Below, in pieces: positions 41,805 through 50,392 of a stretch of 64,000 bases of DNA (the first letter of the stretch is position 1; each line of letters begins with the position of its first letter). The position numbers and the translations under genes were made by a program. The notes under the pieces were generated by a model. It saw only the letters and a program-made list of their open reading frames with translations, was not told where the DNA came from and did not search any database. The DNA comes from DSWT01 sp035420085 (GTDB lineage Bacteria > Chloroflexota > Anaerolineae > B4-G1 > SLSP01): NCBI GenBank assembly GCA_035420085.1, contig DAOLUH010000013.1, positions 54,099-118,098 of the forward strand, read 5' to 3'.

Positions 41805-43835
41805 TCAGCCTCCCACCAGCAGCGTGCCGACCTGGTACACGAGGATGCCCGCCCCCAGCGAGATAACGAGCATCAACCCCAGGCTGAGCAGCGTCCACGC
41901 CCAAGAGCGCGTCTCCTGTTTCACCGCCGCCACCGTCGCCACGCAGGGGATGAAGAGCATCTGCACGATCAGGAAGCCCAGCGCAGCCGGCGGCGTGATC
42001 AACGTTGGCAAGACCGCTTCGAAGTTGCCGTAGAGCACGCCGAGTGTGGCAATGGTATTCTCCTTCGCCACGAAACTGGTCAGCAGTGCCACCATGAGCG
42101 TCCAGGGCAGGCCCATCAGCGCGCCGACCGGAGCGAGGCCACGCCCAATCCACGCCAGGTAGCTCTGTGTCACATCACCGCCGGCGGGGAAGTACGAGAG
42201 CAGCCACACGATCACCGAGGCCGCCAGGATCACCGTCCCGGCCTTCTGCAGGAACGCGATCACGTTCTGCCAGACGTACAGGCCGATCGTGCGCGCGTTC
42301 GGCAGGTGATAGAGGGGCAGTTCCATGATGAACATCGCCTGCTCCCCCTTGAGCACCAAACGGTGGAAAACGATGCCGAGCACCGCCAGCACGCCCAGGT
42401 TGACCGCCACCAGCCCCCAGGCCACCCAGACCGCCCCCGGGCCAAAGAAGACCGGCGCGAGCACAGCGATCACGGCCATACGCGCCGTGCAGGGGATCAA
42501 CGGGGCCAGCAGGATGGTAAGCCAGCGCGCGCGCTTCGTCTCGATGATGCGTGATCCCAGAATCGCCGGGACGTTGCAGCCAAAGCCGAGCAACAGCGGC
42601 AGGAAGCTCTTGCCGTGCAGCCCCATCGCGTGCATGAAGCGGTCGGTGATGTAGGCGGCGCGGGCCATGTAGCCGGTGTCTTCGAGGAAGCCCAACACAG
42701 CGAAGAAAATCACCAGGATCGGCAGGAATGTCACCACCATCCCCGCACCGCCGATCAAGCCATCGGCGAGCAGATCAACCGTCCAGTGCGGTAGCGTTCC
42801 TTGCAGCGTATCGTGGAGCGTCCCCGCCCCCTGCTGGATCAAAGTGTCCAGCCAGCCCTGTAACGGCGAACCGATGGCATAGGTCAGCCAGAAGACGACC
42901 GCCAGCACGCCCAACAGCGCCAATGTCCCCCACAAAGGATGCGTGAACACACGGTCCAACCGCGCCGTCAGCCCCATCTGGCCGACCTTTGGGCGCACGA
43001 CCGCCGCGCGGATCATGCGCGCAATCCAGGCATAGCGCGCCCCGGCGATGTCGAGGATCGCGTCCTCGTGTTGGAGCAGGGTATCGTGGACGCGCGCCCA
43101 CACGTCGGCCGGCAGCGCCGATTGCATCAGCGCCACGATTTCGTCATCGCCTTCCAACAGCTTCAGCGCGGCCCAATCCGCCGGGTAGGTCTCAGGAACG
43201 TAGGCAGCGACCCAGGTAATCAGTTGCTCCAGTACCGTCTGGTGCGCGGGCAAAATCACCGGGCGATGTGGGTTGTAGGGATAGGTCCTGTCCCACACGG
43301 CAACAACGGCATCCAGCAACGCCTCAAAACCCTGGCCCTTCGTCGCCGACATTGGCACCACGGGTATCCCCAACGCGGCCTCCAACACGCGCGGCTCCAC
43401 CTGGATGCCTTCCTGCGCAGCTACGTCCATCATATTCAGCACCAACACCACCGGCGCCGGCAAGAGCAGCAGTTCGGCCAGCAGATACAGGCTGCGTTCC
43501 GGGATCGCCGCATCAACGACGGCTACGACCACGTCGGGCCGCTCGTGGAGGATGTAGTCGCGCGCCACACGCTCCTCCACCGAACTGGCCGTCAGGCTGT
43601 AGGTGCCCGGCAAATCAACAAGATCGAACCGCTTTTCACCACGCTCGCAGCCGCCGGTTTTCTGCTCGACCGTCTTGCCGGGCCAGTTGCCGACGTGCTG
43701 GTTCATCCCGGTCAGCCCGTTGAAAATGGTGGATTTCCCCACGTTCGGCTGCCCGGCCAGCGCCACCTTGATGGTGACACATTCGCCAGCCTGCGGTGCT
43801 GCTGCATCGGTCTCAACCCTGGCTAACCGCTGCAT
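41805..43835 (-). CDS. feoB: FeoB ferrous iron transporter
   Basis: 676 residues. Cytoplasmic G-domain with GQPNVGKST (G1), the Thr of GNWPGKTVEQ (G2), DLPGTYSL (G3) and NMMDVA (G4). A helical GDI-like spacer follows and a membrane part of about eight helices with Gate repeats (LGFLEDTGYMARAAYITDRF; LGFGCNVPAI). Imports Fe2+. The ATG at 43835 is chosen (GGGAG 6 nt upstream; it keeps a short N-terminus); it overlaps the end of feoA by 23 nt. Confidence 0.95.
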   Translation of the reverse strand: MQRLARVETDAAAPQAGECVTIKVALAGQPNVGKSTIFNGLTGMNQHVGNWPGKTVEQKTGGCERGEKRFDLVDLPGTYSLTASSVEERVARDYILHERPDVVVAVVDAAIPERSLYLLAELLLLPAPVVLVLNMMDVAAQEGIQVEPRVLEAALGIPVVPMSATKGQGFEALLDAVVAVWDRTYPYNPHRPVILPAHQTVLEQLITWVAAYVPETYPADWAALKLLEGDDEIVALMQSALPADVWARVHDTLLQHEDAILDIAGARYAWIARMIRAAVVRPKVGQMGLTARLDRVFTHPLWGTLALLGVLAVVFWLTYAIGSPLQGWLDTLIQQGAGTLHDTLQGTLPHWTVDLLADGLIGGAGMVVTFLPILVIFFAVLGFLEDTGYMARAAYITDRFMHAMGLHGKSFLPLLLGFGCNVPAILGSRIIETKRARWLTILLAPLIPCTARMAVIAVLAPVFFGPGAVWVAWGLVAVNLGVLAVLGIVFHRLVLKGEQAMFIMELPLYHLPNARTIGLYVWQNVIAFLQKAGTVILAASVIVWLLSYFPAGGDVTQSYLAWIGRGLAPVGALMGLPWTLMVALLTSFVAKENTIATLGVLYGNFEAVLPTLITPPAALGFLIVQMLFIPCVATVAAVKQETRSWAWTLLSLGLMLVISLGAGILVYQVGTLLVGG

Positions 43836-44091
43836 CGCGTTCTCCCGACTCGCCTGAACTCGTCGCAGGCTCCAGAAAAACCAGAACGTGGCTGGCTTCG
43901 CCACGTCCCAAAGCCACCTGCGTCTCTCGCACTGCGACGATCAACGGGCCGATGCCGTGATTGCGGGTGACCGTCACCGGCGCGCCCGGCGTGAAGCCGA
44001 GCGCCGCCAACCGTGAAACGAAGTGATGTCCGCCGCGCAGCCGGTGAATCAACCCCGTCTGTCCGGGCTGCAACGCTGTCAATGGTACCAT
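43813..44091 (-). CDS. feoA: FeoA, SH3-like partner of FeoB
   Basis: 92 residues, an SH3-like beta barrel: VPLTALQPGQTGLIHRLRGG, LAALGFTPGAPVTVTRNHGI, GPLIVAVRETQVALGRGEAS. It stimulates or assembles FeoB. ATG at 44091 has GGGGGT upstream; an earlier ATG at 44130 would add 13 unmatched residues. The C-terminal tail (ATSSGESGERDAAVSQG) runs into the feoB start. Confidence 0.9.
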   Translation of the reverse strand: MVPLTALQPGQTGLIHRLRGGHHFVSRLAALGFTPGAPVTVTRNHGIGPLIVAVRETQVALGRGEASHVLVFLEPATSSGESGERDAAVSQG

Positions 44092-44133
44092 AGAAAATAC
44101 CCCCGACGAAAAAGATAAAGGCCACGCCAACGA

Positions 44134-44790
44134 TTACAAGACCTCAACCCAAATTACGCTCGCGCCTTCCAGCGGGACGTTCACCAACCGCTCCTCCACC
44201 TGGACAACGATTTTGTCGTCGCGCTGTTCAAGCACGGTCACCTGGCAATCCGGCAACAATCCCCACGCCTGCACCTCGCGCAAAATGTCGCCGGATTCCG
44301 GCGCGATACGCGTCACCCGACCGCGTGCGCCCACCGGTACGCTGCGCAAACAGATGTCGGCATACGCGCGTTTGCTCGGCGGGATCGGCACCCCGTGGGG
44401 ACAGCTCACCGGGTCGCCCAACAGTGCGGACAGACGCTCCGTCACTGACTCAGGAGCCGCGTGTTCCAGCGCGCCCGCGATCTCGTGAGCCTCGGCCCAG
44501 GGGACATCGAGCATATCAGTAAGAAAGCGTTCCCACAGGCGATGCCGGCGCAACAGGGCTAATGCCACCGCCTCGCCTTGCGCGCTCAACGTGACGCCGC
44601 GATAGGGATAATAGTGAATCCAGCCCTGTTGGGACAACTTGAGGATCATCTCATGGATCGAAACAGGAGAAAAGCCGAAATGTTCACCAAGCAACGAGAG
44701 CGGGACGGGCAACTCCGCAGTTACCCGCAGCCGACAGATAGCCCCGAGATAGTCCTCAACCCGTTCCCGTACAGTCACTTCTTTATCCAT
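44134..44790 (-). CDS. DtxR/MntR-family iron-dependent regulator with FeoA-like C-terminal domain
   Basis: 218 residues. N-terminal winged helix (about 1-65; LGEHFGFSPVSIHEMILKLSQQGWIHY), dimerisation and metal domain (LLRRHRLWERFLTDMLDVPW and HEIAGALEHAAPESV, with His/Glu ligands), and a C-terminal SH3/FeoA-like domain (about 145-218). It would repress with Fe2+ or Mn2+ bound. It heads the operon that continues into feoA, feoB and feoC, and a 24-bp palindrome lies just upstream, so autoregulation and control of iron uptake are very likely. Confidence 0.9.
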   Translation of the reverse strand: MDKEVTVRERVEDYLGAICRLRVTAELPVPLSLLGEHFGFSPVSIHEMILKLSQQGWIHYYPYRGVTLSAQGEAVALALLRRHRLWERFLTDMLDVPWAEAHEIAGALEHAAPESVTERLSALLGDPVSCPHGVPIPPSKRAYADICLRSVPVGARGRVTRIAPESGDILREVQAWGLLPDCQVTVLEQRDDKIVVQVEERLVNVPLEGASVIWVEVL

Positions 44791-44807
44791 CGTGGATCCT
44801 GGGCGAA

Positions 44808-44831
44808 AATTATAAGGTATACCTTATAATT
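44808..44831 (-). promoter_or_regulatory. 24-bp perfect palindrome, DtxR-type operator
   Basis: The half AATTATAAGGTA is followed by its exact inverse complement. It lies 17 nt upstream of the dtxR start codon, between dtxR-feo and the divergent LysM gene. Length, symmetry and position fit a DtxR-family iron box. Confidence 0.82.
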
Positions 44832-44923
44832 CAATTATAACACCGACACGCGATGCGTCAAACTCTTGACCAAAATCATACCTTGCTCTTTCTTGTATCA
44901 GTGTTATCATAAAATTCAAGATT

Positions 44924-46093
44924 ATGGAAACCGAAGACATACTCCAATCTTTACCCAAACGCCCGCCCCGCCATTGTCCGGTGTGCGGCGCAAGAGTGGC
45001 AGAAGGGGCGAAAGTTTGTCTTATGTGCGGCGCTTCGCTCGAGGAGGAACCCGCAGCAGAAGCGGAAGCGCCCGCGCCCCGCATCCCATCCCGACACCTG
45101 AAAGCGCTACAAATCATCATCATGGTCATCGTCGCCATTGGGATTCTGGCAGGTTCGGGCATCTTGGGATGGAAGCTTTCGCAAGGAGAAATCACCGCGC
45201 CGGCAGAACTGCCCACATTCACACCGACTGTCACGCGCACGCCAACCACGACTCCCACACCCACACGCACCGCGACCCCCACCCTCACCCCGACGCCGCT
45301 GCCCACGCCGACGCCAGTCCCACCGCAAACGTACACGGTGCAGTCTGGCGACACTTTAGGGGAAATTGCGGCTGAGTTCAATCTAACGGTCGAGGAACTC
45401 AAAGCCTTCAATAACCTGGCCTCAGATGACCTCGCCATCGGGCAAAGTCTACTCATCCCGCCGCCCACGCCGACGCCAGGACCTCCGCCCACCGTTGATC
45501 CAGGCGTGCCGACCACAACGCCGGCGCCTTATCTCCTGCACACAGTGCGCGCAGGGGATACCCTGTCTACCATCGCCGAAAAATACGGCGTGAGTGTCGC
45601 CGACATTCGCCGGGCTAACAACATCCCGGAAGACTCCGAAACCATCCAGGTTGATCACGTTCTCACGATCCCGCAATACACGCCGACGCCGGAAGCGCAA
45701 GCGGAGGCCATCGTCAGCGGCACACCCACGCCCGTGATGGCTTATACCGCCCCAGAAATGCTCTATCCACCCGATAGTGCGACATTCACAGGGCCGGATG
45801 CGGTAGTCGTTCTACAATGGGCCTCCATCGGTATTCTCAAAGACAAGGAATATTACAAACTCGAATTCATCGTCCCTGGAGCAGAAGGCAAAACAACCGT
45901 CAACGTTTACCAACGCTCAACCGCCTGGCGCGTGACAGCCGATCTCTTTCCTCCAGCGGACAGCGCCGATCGGACATGCTCATGGCGCGTCAGTGTCGTC
46001 CGTCTGGTCACAGAAAGTGGAAAGCCCACCTACAAAGTTATCAGCCAGACGGTCAAACGCCGCACATTCATCTGGGAAATAGCTCAACCCTGA
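44924..46093 (+). CDS. Zinc-ribbon, membrane-anchored protein with two LysM domains
   Basis: 389 residues. N-terminal zinc ribbon (CPVCG at 18-22, CLMCG at 33-37), a transmembrane helix (about 63-85), a Thr/Pro-rich extracellular stalk (about 98-135), LysM 1 (YTVQSGDTLGEIAAEFNLTV), a second Pro-rich linker, LysM 2 (HTVRAGDTLSTIAEKYGVSV), and a C-terminal beta-rich domain (about 280-389). The LysM modules would bind peptidoglycan or a related glycan outside the membrane; the zinc ribbon is cytoplasmic. A monoderm envelope would fit. Specific role unknown. Confidence 0.82.
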   Translation: METEDILQSLPKRPPRHCPVCGARVAEGAKVCLMCGASLEEEPAAEAEAPAPRIPSRHLKALQIIIMVIVAIGILAGSGILGWKLSQGEITAPAELPTFTPTVTRTPTTTPTPTRTATPTLTPTPLPTPTPVPPQTYTVQSGDTLGEIAAEFNLTVEELKAFNNLASDDLAIGQSLLIPPPTPTPGPPPTVDPGVPTTTPAPYLLHTVRAGDTLSTIAEKYGVSVADIRRANNIPEDSETIQVDHVLTIPQYTPTPEAQAEAIVSGTPTPVMAYTAPEMLYPPDSATFTGPDAVVVLQWASIGILKDKEYYKLEFIVPGAEGKTTVNVYQRSTAWRVTADLFPPADSADRTCSWRVSVVRLVTESGKPTYKVISQTVKRRTFIWEIAQP

Positions 46094-46131
46094 GTTAAAA
46101 CGATCCTGACTGACCAGAAGGGAGATACAGT

Positions 46132-46641
46132 ATGCAGAGGACCAACAAAATCGTCGCTGAGTTTTTCGCGCAAGGCTATCGGATGTCCGGCACGTATGTC
46201 ATCACCAAACGTCTCCTGGCCGACGAGATCTATGATCCGACCACCAATTATTTTCTTTTGGAGGAAGCTTACCTCTCCCCAATCACAGATCCCGCCAGGA
46301 TCAGCGCCTATTACGCGCTCACGTTGTTCGACAAATCCAACCTGGACTTTGTCCTGACGATGGACAAGAAAGACGGTCTGCGCCGCGACCAGTCGTATGG
46401 GATGGGAACCTATCAACTGCCCATTTTTCTCACCGTGCCGTTCTTCGAAATCACCGGCAGTTTGTACCTGACCAACAAAAATTTCAATCCCCGGCTCTAT
46501 CTCAGCTCGGACGCTGGCATCTTCATCACACTGTTGGATGTAACCGTCCGCTCAACGTTTAATCCCGACATCAGCTACCAGGGCGGCGTCGCCCTTATCA
46601 ACCGTATGCATATCAGCTTCTTCGGCGAGAAAGCCGGTTGA
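46132..46641 (+). CDS. Unrecognised protein, 169 residues
   Basis: Starts MQRTNKIVAEFFAQGYRMSG with a good ribosome binding site (AAGGGAG). No signal peptide or membrane segment; alternating hydrophobic pattern (GTYQLPIFLTVPFFEITGSL, YLSSDAGIFITLLDVTVRST) suggests a mostly beta fold. It lies 35 nt before the REC-ParA gene and behind the LysM gene on the same strand, so they may be co-transcribed. I recognise no family. Confidence 0.55.
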   Translation: MQRTNKIVAEFFAQGYRMSGTYVITKRLLADEIYDPTTNYFLLEEAYLSPITDPARISAYYALTLFDKSNLDFVLTMDKKDGLRRDQSYGMGTYQLPIFLTVPFFEITGSLYLTNKNFNPRLYLSSDAGIFITLLDVTVRSTFNPDISYQGGVALINRMHISFFGEKAG

Positions 46642-46675
46642 CCTACAGGCGAGATCTCAACAAGGAGGTAACGAC

Positions 46676-47770
46676 ATGGGCCGGATCCTGATTGTGGATG
46701 ACAACTATGACATGCTCAGTATGCTCCAGATGATCCTGGAAAGGCATGGACAACACGAGATTATCGCCTGCACCAATGGTCAAGAAGCGCTCCAGGTCGC
46801 TTTCGCCCAAACCCCCGACGTCGCCCTCGTGGATGTGATGATGCCGGGTATGAGCGGCTATGAGGTGGTGAAAAAATTGCGCGCCGACGAGCGCACGCAA
46901 AACATGGGTATTATTATCCTCACAGCGCGCGGACAATCCGTGGACCGTGAAGCAGCGTTGGCCGCCGGCGCAGACGATCATATGACCAAGCCGGCCGATG
47001 TGGAGGCGTTACTCAAACGGGTTGATGAACTTCTGGAACGCGCCGCCGCAGGGACAGCCGCAGCGCCGGACGTGCTGGTTCTGCCTGTCTATAGTGTGAA
47101 AGGCGGCGTCGGCGTGACCACCATCGCCATCAATCTGGCCAGCATCTTGCAGCAGATTGGGCCGACGATTCTGCTCGACCTTGCGCCGGCCTGCGGACAA
47201 TGCGCCTTCTTCCTGGGCATACGCCCGGACAAACATTGGGGCCAATACATAGAAAACCCCAAAACGCCCGTCGAATCTCTGGTACGCCAACATGGTACAG
47301 GTTTGCAGGTTCTCCTTGCGCCGCCCATTCCGGCGCAGTACAGTTGGCCCAACAAGGACGCGCTCGAGACGATTATGGCGCAGCTCAAAGCGATGGCGCG
47401 ATTTATCGTGGTGGATATGCCGCCGTTGCTCGATGCGACGGCGAAGGTCGTGTTTGAGCAGGCGCAGCACATCGTCCTCATCACCGGCGACGACGCCCCT
47501 GCCGTCCAGGTGACCCGCGCCACTTTGCAGGCGCTCCAGGAATGGAAAGACCGTCTGATTGTCATACGCAATGCCACAGCCGCCGGCCCCCGCCCTCCGG
47601 CCGATGCGCTGCAAAAAGCCCTGCGCGCGCCGCTCGCCGTGGATATCGCCTTCGACCCCAATCAGGTCACCGTGATCCCGAAAGGGCTGCCGCTGGCAGC
47701 GGTCCAGCCCAAAGCGCCCCTGATTCTGGGCGTGAAGCGGATCGCGCAGATGATGCTCACACGCCAGTAG
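46676..47770 (+). CDS. Response-regulator receiver fused to a ParA/MinD-type ATPase (CpaE/TadZ-like)
   Basis: 364 residues. REC domain (about 1-120): RILIVDDNYDM, phospho-acceptor Asp in ALVDVMMPGMSG, Thr in IILTARG and Lys in DHMTKPADV, all intact. SIMIBI ATPase domain (about 138-364) with the deviant Walker A KGGVGVTT. The switch region has VVDMPPLLD. CpaE/TadZ proteins place pilus-assembly machines at the pole, but their REC is usually degenerate; here it looks phosphorylatable. No pilus genes are nearby. ATG follows AAGGAGG. Confidence 0.82.
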   Translation: MGRILIVDDNYDMLSMLQMILERHGQHEIIACTNGQEALQVAFAQTPDVALVDVMMPGMSGYEVVKKLRADERTQNMGIIILTARGQSVDREAALAAGADDHMTKPADVEALLKRVDELLERAAAGTAAAPDVLVLPVYSVKGGVGVTTIAINLASILQQIGPTILLDLAPACGQCAFFLGIRPDKHWGQYIENPKTPVESLVRQHGTGLQVLLAPPIPAQYSWPNKDALETIMAQLKAMARFIVVDMPPLLDATAKVVFEQAQHIVLITGDDAPAVQVTRATLQALQEWKDRLIVIRNATAAGPRPPADALQKALRAPLAVDIAFDPNQVTVIPKGLPLAAVQPKAPLILGVKRIAQMMLTRQ

Positions 47771-47787
47771 CTCGCTCGACACAACGA

Positions 47788-47817
47788 AAAACGCGAGGTT
47801 GAAGAACCTCGCGTTTT
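47788..47817. terminator. Bidirectional intrinsic terminator
   Basis: AAAACGCGAGGTT (47788-47800) pairs perfectly with AACCTCGCGTTTT (47805-47817), loop GAAG, with A and T runs on both sides. Lies between convergent genes. Confidence 0.9.
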
Positions 47818-47834
47818 CATTAACCCGGCGTTGA

Positions 47835-48203
47835 TTAAGGCACGATACGTCCCAGCATCACCAGGAACAACAGCCCGATGACGGCCACGTCCAGAAACAG
47901 CAACACGGACAGGAAAAACGCCTGCCAGGGCAACAATCCACCCGCCACATACCGCGAACGGGGGCGCGCTTTTTTGGGCGCGACCGCCGGGGCAGCTTCC
48001 TGAGCGGCGACCTGGCTGCGCAAATCGTCCATCAAATCCACGTTCGCCGGCGCTGGTTCTGGCGGTCTGGCGCGCTGAGGGGGGGAGGCATCCGGGATCA
48101 ACGGCATCACGCTCGCGCTTGCTGGCGCTGCTTTTTGCAGCGGCTCATCGTCATCTGACACAGACACTAATTCTGACAACCAATCGGGCATATCACTGCT
48201 CAT
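47835..48203 (-). CDS. Small C-terminally anchored membrane protein, unknown
   Basis: 122 residues. Acidic N-terminus (SSDMPDWLSELVSVSDDDEP), an Ala/Pro-rich linker, and one long hydrophobic stretch at the end (LLPWQAFFLSVLLFLDVAVI and following). ATG at 48203 has GAGGGAGG about 8 nt upstream; an earlier in-frame ATG at 48224 has none. The N-terminal acidic motif followed by a Pro-rich linker resembles other uncharacterised Chloroflexota proteins that start DWLxEL (from memory, not checked). Confidence 0.55.
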   Translation of the reverse strand: MSSDMPDWLSELVSVSDDDEPLQKAAPASASVMPLIPDASPPQRARPPEPAPANVDLMDDLRSQVAAQEAAPAVAPKKARPRSRYVAGGLLPWQAFFLSVLLFLDVAVIGLLFLVMLGRIVP

Positions 48204-48225
48204 AGACCAGCCTCCCTCGTACACA

Positions 48226-48253
48226 TTGTATGGTCACAAGGCTATGTTACAAT
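48226..48253 (+). promoter_or_regulatory. Promoter of the DNA glycosylase gene
   Basis: TTGTAT (48226-48231), 16-nt spacer, TACAAT (48248-48253). It overlaps the first in-frame ATG (48252), which excludes that ATG as start and favours TTG at 48285. Confidence 0.6.
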
Positions 48254-48284
48254 GAGCATACCGCAGAAGGAGAGAAAAGTCAAC

Positions 48285-48902
48285 TTGAACCCACTGCCGC
48301 GAGAATTCTACGCCCGCGAGACGCTCACTGTCGCCCGCGACCTCCTCGGCAAATGCCTGGTCCGGCGCGATGCGGGTGCGCGGCTTGCCGGGATCATCAC
48401 CGAAGTCGAAGCCTACATCGGCGAAACGGACCGCGCCAGTCATGCCAGCCCCGGCCCGACGGCGCGCAACGCGCCAATGTACGGGCCACCGGGCTACAGT
48501 TACGTATACCTGATTTACGGCATTCACCACTGCCTCAACGTGGTGACAGAGCGCGCCGGTTTTCCTGCCGCGATCCTCATCCGCGCCATCGAACCTGTGG
48601 CGGGGCTGGCGATCATCCAGCAGCGGCGTGGCCCGCAGCGTCTACCAGCCAACCTGACCTGCGGGCCGGGCCGGGTTTGCCACGCGCTCGGCATTGACCG
48701 CAGCCTCAACAACGCCGATCTCTGCGCCGCTGACGCGCTTTTGTGGATCGAAGACGCCGCGCCCATCCCCGCCGCGCGCATCGGACAAAGCCCACGCATC
48801 GGCGTGCGCGGCGACCAGGCGGCGCTGGAAGCGCGCTGGCGCTTCTACATCCGCGATAGTCCGTGGATCAGCGGCGCGCGCGCCTTCAACAACCGCTATT
48901 GA
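48285..48902 (+). CDS. mpg: 3-methyladenine DNA glycosylase (AAG/MPG family)
   Basis: 205 residues. Starts LNPLPREFYARETLTVARDL (TTG read as Met), then IITEVEAYIGETDRASHA with the catalytic Glu (TEVEAY), YVYLIYGIHHCLNVVTE, and the C-terminal RIGVRGDQAALEARWRFYI. It removes alkylated purines in base excision repair. TTG is chosen because the usual family start is M-x-P-L-P-R-E-F-Y and AAGGAG lies upstream (12 nt). Its last codons overlap the convergent neighbour by 7 nt. Confidence 0.9.
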   Translation: MNPLPREFYARETLTVARDLLGKCLVRRDAGARLAGIITEVEAYIGETDRASHASPGPTARNAPMYGPPGYSYVYLIYGIHHCLNVVTERAGFPAAILIRAIEPVAGLAIIQQRRGPQRLPANLTCGPGRVCHALGIDRSLNNADLCAADALLWIEDAAPIPAARIGQSPRIGVRGDQAALEARWRFYIRDSPWISGARAFNNRY

Positions 48903-50221
48903 GCGCCGCCAAAACGCGCGCGGATAACCTCCTCCACCGTCGGACGCCCGATCACCTGTAGCTCGTACCGCACGCGCTCCATCGGGTGATTGATCTTGAG
49001 CAGCCGCGTCAGGTCAATGGGCGTGCCGACGACCACCAGATCGCAGGGTGTGTTGTTGATGGTCACTTCCAGATCGCGCATCTGCTCGTGACCGTAACCC
49101 ATTGCCGGTAAGATAGCGCCGGTGTTGGGGTATTTCTGATACGTCGCCGTGATGGAGTCCACCGCGTAAGGCCGCGGATCAATGATTTCCGCCGCGCCGA
49201 AGCGCTGCGCCGCGACGTACCCCGCGCCGTAAGCCATCTCGCCGTGGGTCAGCGTGGGGCCGTCTTCGACCACCAGCACGCGCTTGCCGCGGATAGCTTC
49301 AGGGTTCTCGACGAACAGCGGCGATGCCGCTTCCACCACAATCGCGTCAGGATTGAGCGCGCCGACGTGCGTTCGCACGGTGCGCACGTTGTCGTAGTTG
49401 GCCGTATCAATTTTGTTCAGCACGACGACATCAGCAGCGCGCAGGTTCGTCTCGCCGGGGTAGTACGTCATCTCATGGCCGGGGCGATGGGGGTCCGCCA
49501 CCGTGATCCACAAATCCGGTTTGAAGAAGGGGATGTCGTTGTTGCCGCCGTCCCACACGACGACGTCGGCCTCTTTCTCGGCTTCACGCAGAATCGCCGC
49601 GTAGTCCACCCCGGCATACACGATCACGCCGCGGTCAATGTGCGGTTCGTACTCCTCGCGCTCCTCAATCGTACATTCGTGCGCGTCCAAATCCGCGTAG
49701 GTGGCGAAACGCTGCACCGCCTGTTTCACCAAATCCCCGTAAGGCATCGGGTGCCGGACAGCAACCACCTTCTTCCCCATTTTTTGCAGCACATCGCACA
49801 CGTGGCGGGTAGTCTGCGATTTACCGGAGCCGGTGCGCACCGCGCAGACGGCAATCACCGGCTTGGCGCTCGCCAGCATGGTGTACTTGCCCCCCAACAG
49901 AAGAAAATCAACGCCGAGCGCGTTGACCAGGGCGGCTTTGTGCATCACGTATTCATGCGGCACATCGGAATACGCAAAAATGACCTGATCAACATCGTGT
50001 TGGCGAATGAGCGCCGCCAGATCGGCTTCAGGATAAATCGGAATGCCCTGAGGGTAAAGGTCTCCGGCCAGCTCGGCGGGATACTTGCGTCCGTCAATGT
50101 TCGGGATCTGTGTCGCCGTAAAGGCGACCACAGCATACTTATCGTTGTCGCGGAAATAGGTGTTAAAGTTGTGGAAATCGCGCCCGGCAGCGCCCATAAT
50201 AATCACCCGGATTTTCTCCAT
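48896..50221 (-). CDS. Cyclic 2,3-diphosphoglycerate synthase-like P-loop protein
   Basis: 441 residues. Rossmann-like N-terminus (IRVIIMGAAGRDFHNFNTYF), P-loop AVRTGSGKSQTTR (about 128-140), VVAVRHPMPYGDL, VVWDGGNNDIPFF, and VLNKIDTANYD as a G4-like motif. This is the family of archaeal cDPG synthetase, which cyclises 2,3-diphosphoglycerate to a compatible solute; many bacterial members are annotated only by homology. ATG follows AAAGGAG (50221). Monocistronic here. Whether this bacterium makes cDPG is unknown; no 2-phosphoglycerate kinase is seen in the window. Confidence 0.8.
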   Translation of the reverse strand: MEKIRVIIMGAAGRDFHNFNTYFRDNDKYAVVAFTATQIPNIDGRKYPAELAGDLYPQGIPIYPEADLAALIRQHDVDQVIFAYSDVPHEYVMHKAALVNALGVDFLLLGGKYTMLASAKPVIAVCAVRTGSGKSQTTRHVCDVLQKMGKKVVAVRHPMPYGDLVKQAVQRFATYADLDAHECTIEEREEYEPHIDRGVIVYAGVDYAAILREAEKEADVVVWDGGNNDIPFFKPDLWITVADPHRPGHEMTYYPGETNLRAADVVVLNKIDTANYDNVRTVRTHVGALNPDAIVVEAASPLFVENPEAIRGKRVLVVEDGPTLTHGEMAYGAGYVAAQRFGAAEIIDPRPYAVDSITATYQKYPNTGAILPAMGYGHEQMRDLEVTINNTPCDLVVVGTPIDLTRLLKINHPMERVRYELQVIGRPTVEEVIRARFGGAQ

Positions 50222-50323
50222 ACCAAAAGACTCCTTTCAAAGGTATCATAGCATCGCGCAGTTGACACAATCTGCGTCCCTACAATCTAATACAGAGCAC
50301 CCGCCACGGCAAGTGAAATTCGA

Positions 50324-50364
50324 GAAAAAAGGGGCGCAATTCCTCATATCGGAATGACGCCCCT
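50324..50364 (-). terminator. Intrinsic terminator of the rpmF-fab-nusB operon
   Basis: On the minus strand AGGGGCG (50358-50364) pairs with CGCCCCT (50330-50336), with an inner ATTCC/GGAAT extension, followed by six T (50324-50329). Confidence 0.85.
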
Positions 50365-50392
50365 CTTTGCATTGGATGATGCACGCCGCGCG

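Noticed and set aside
45200..45330. Dense ACGCCGACGCC/CCCACACC repetition that could be taken for a tandem repeat or CRISPR-like array
   Set aside because: It encodes the Thr/Pro stalk of the LysM protein; unit length varies and there are no spacers. No CRISPR array or cas gene was seen anywhere.
48252..48284. ATG at 48252 as start of the DNA glycosylase
   Set aside because: It lies in the predicted -10 box and the residues up to 48285 do not match the family; TTG at 48285 gives the usual N-terminus.
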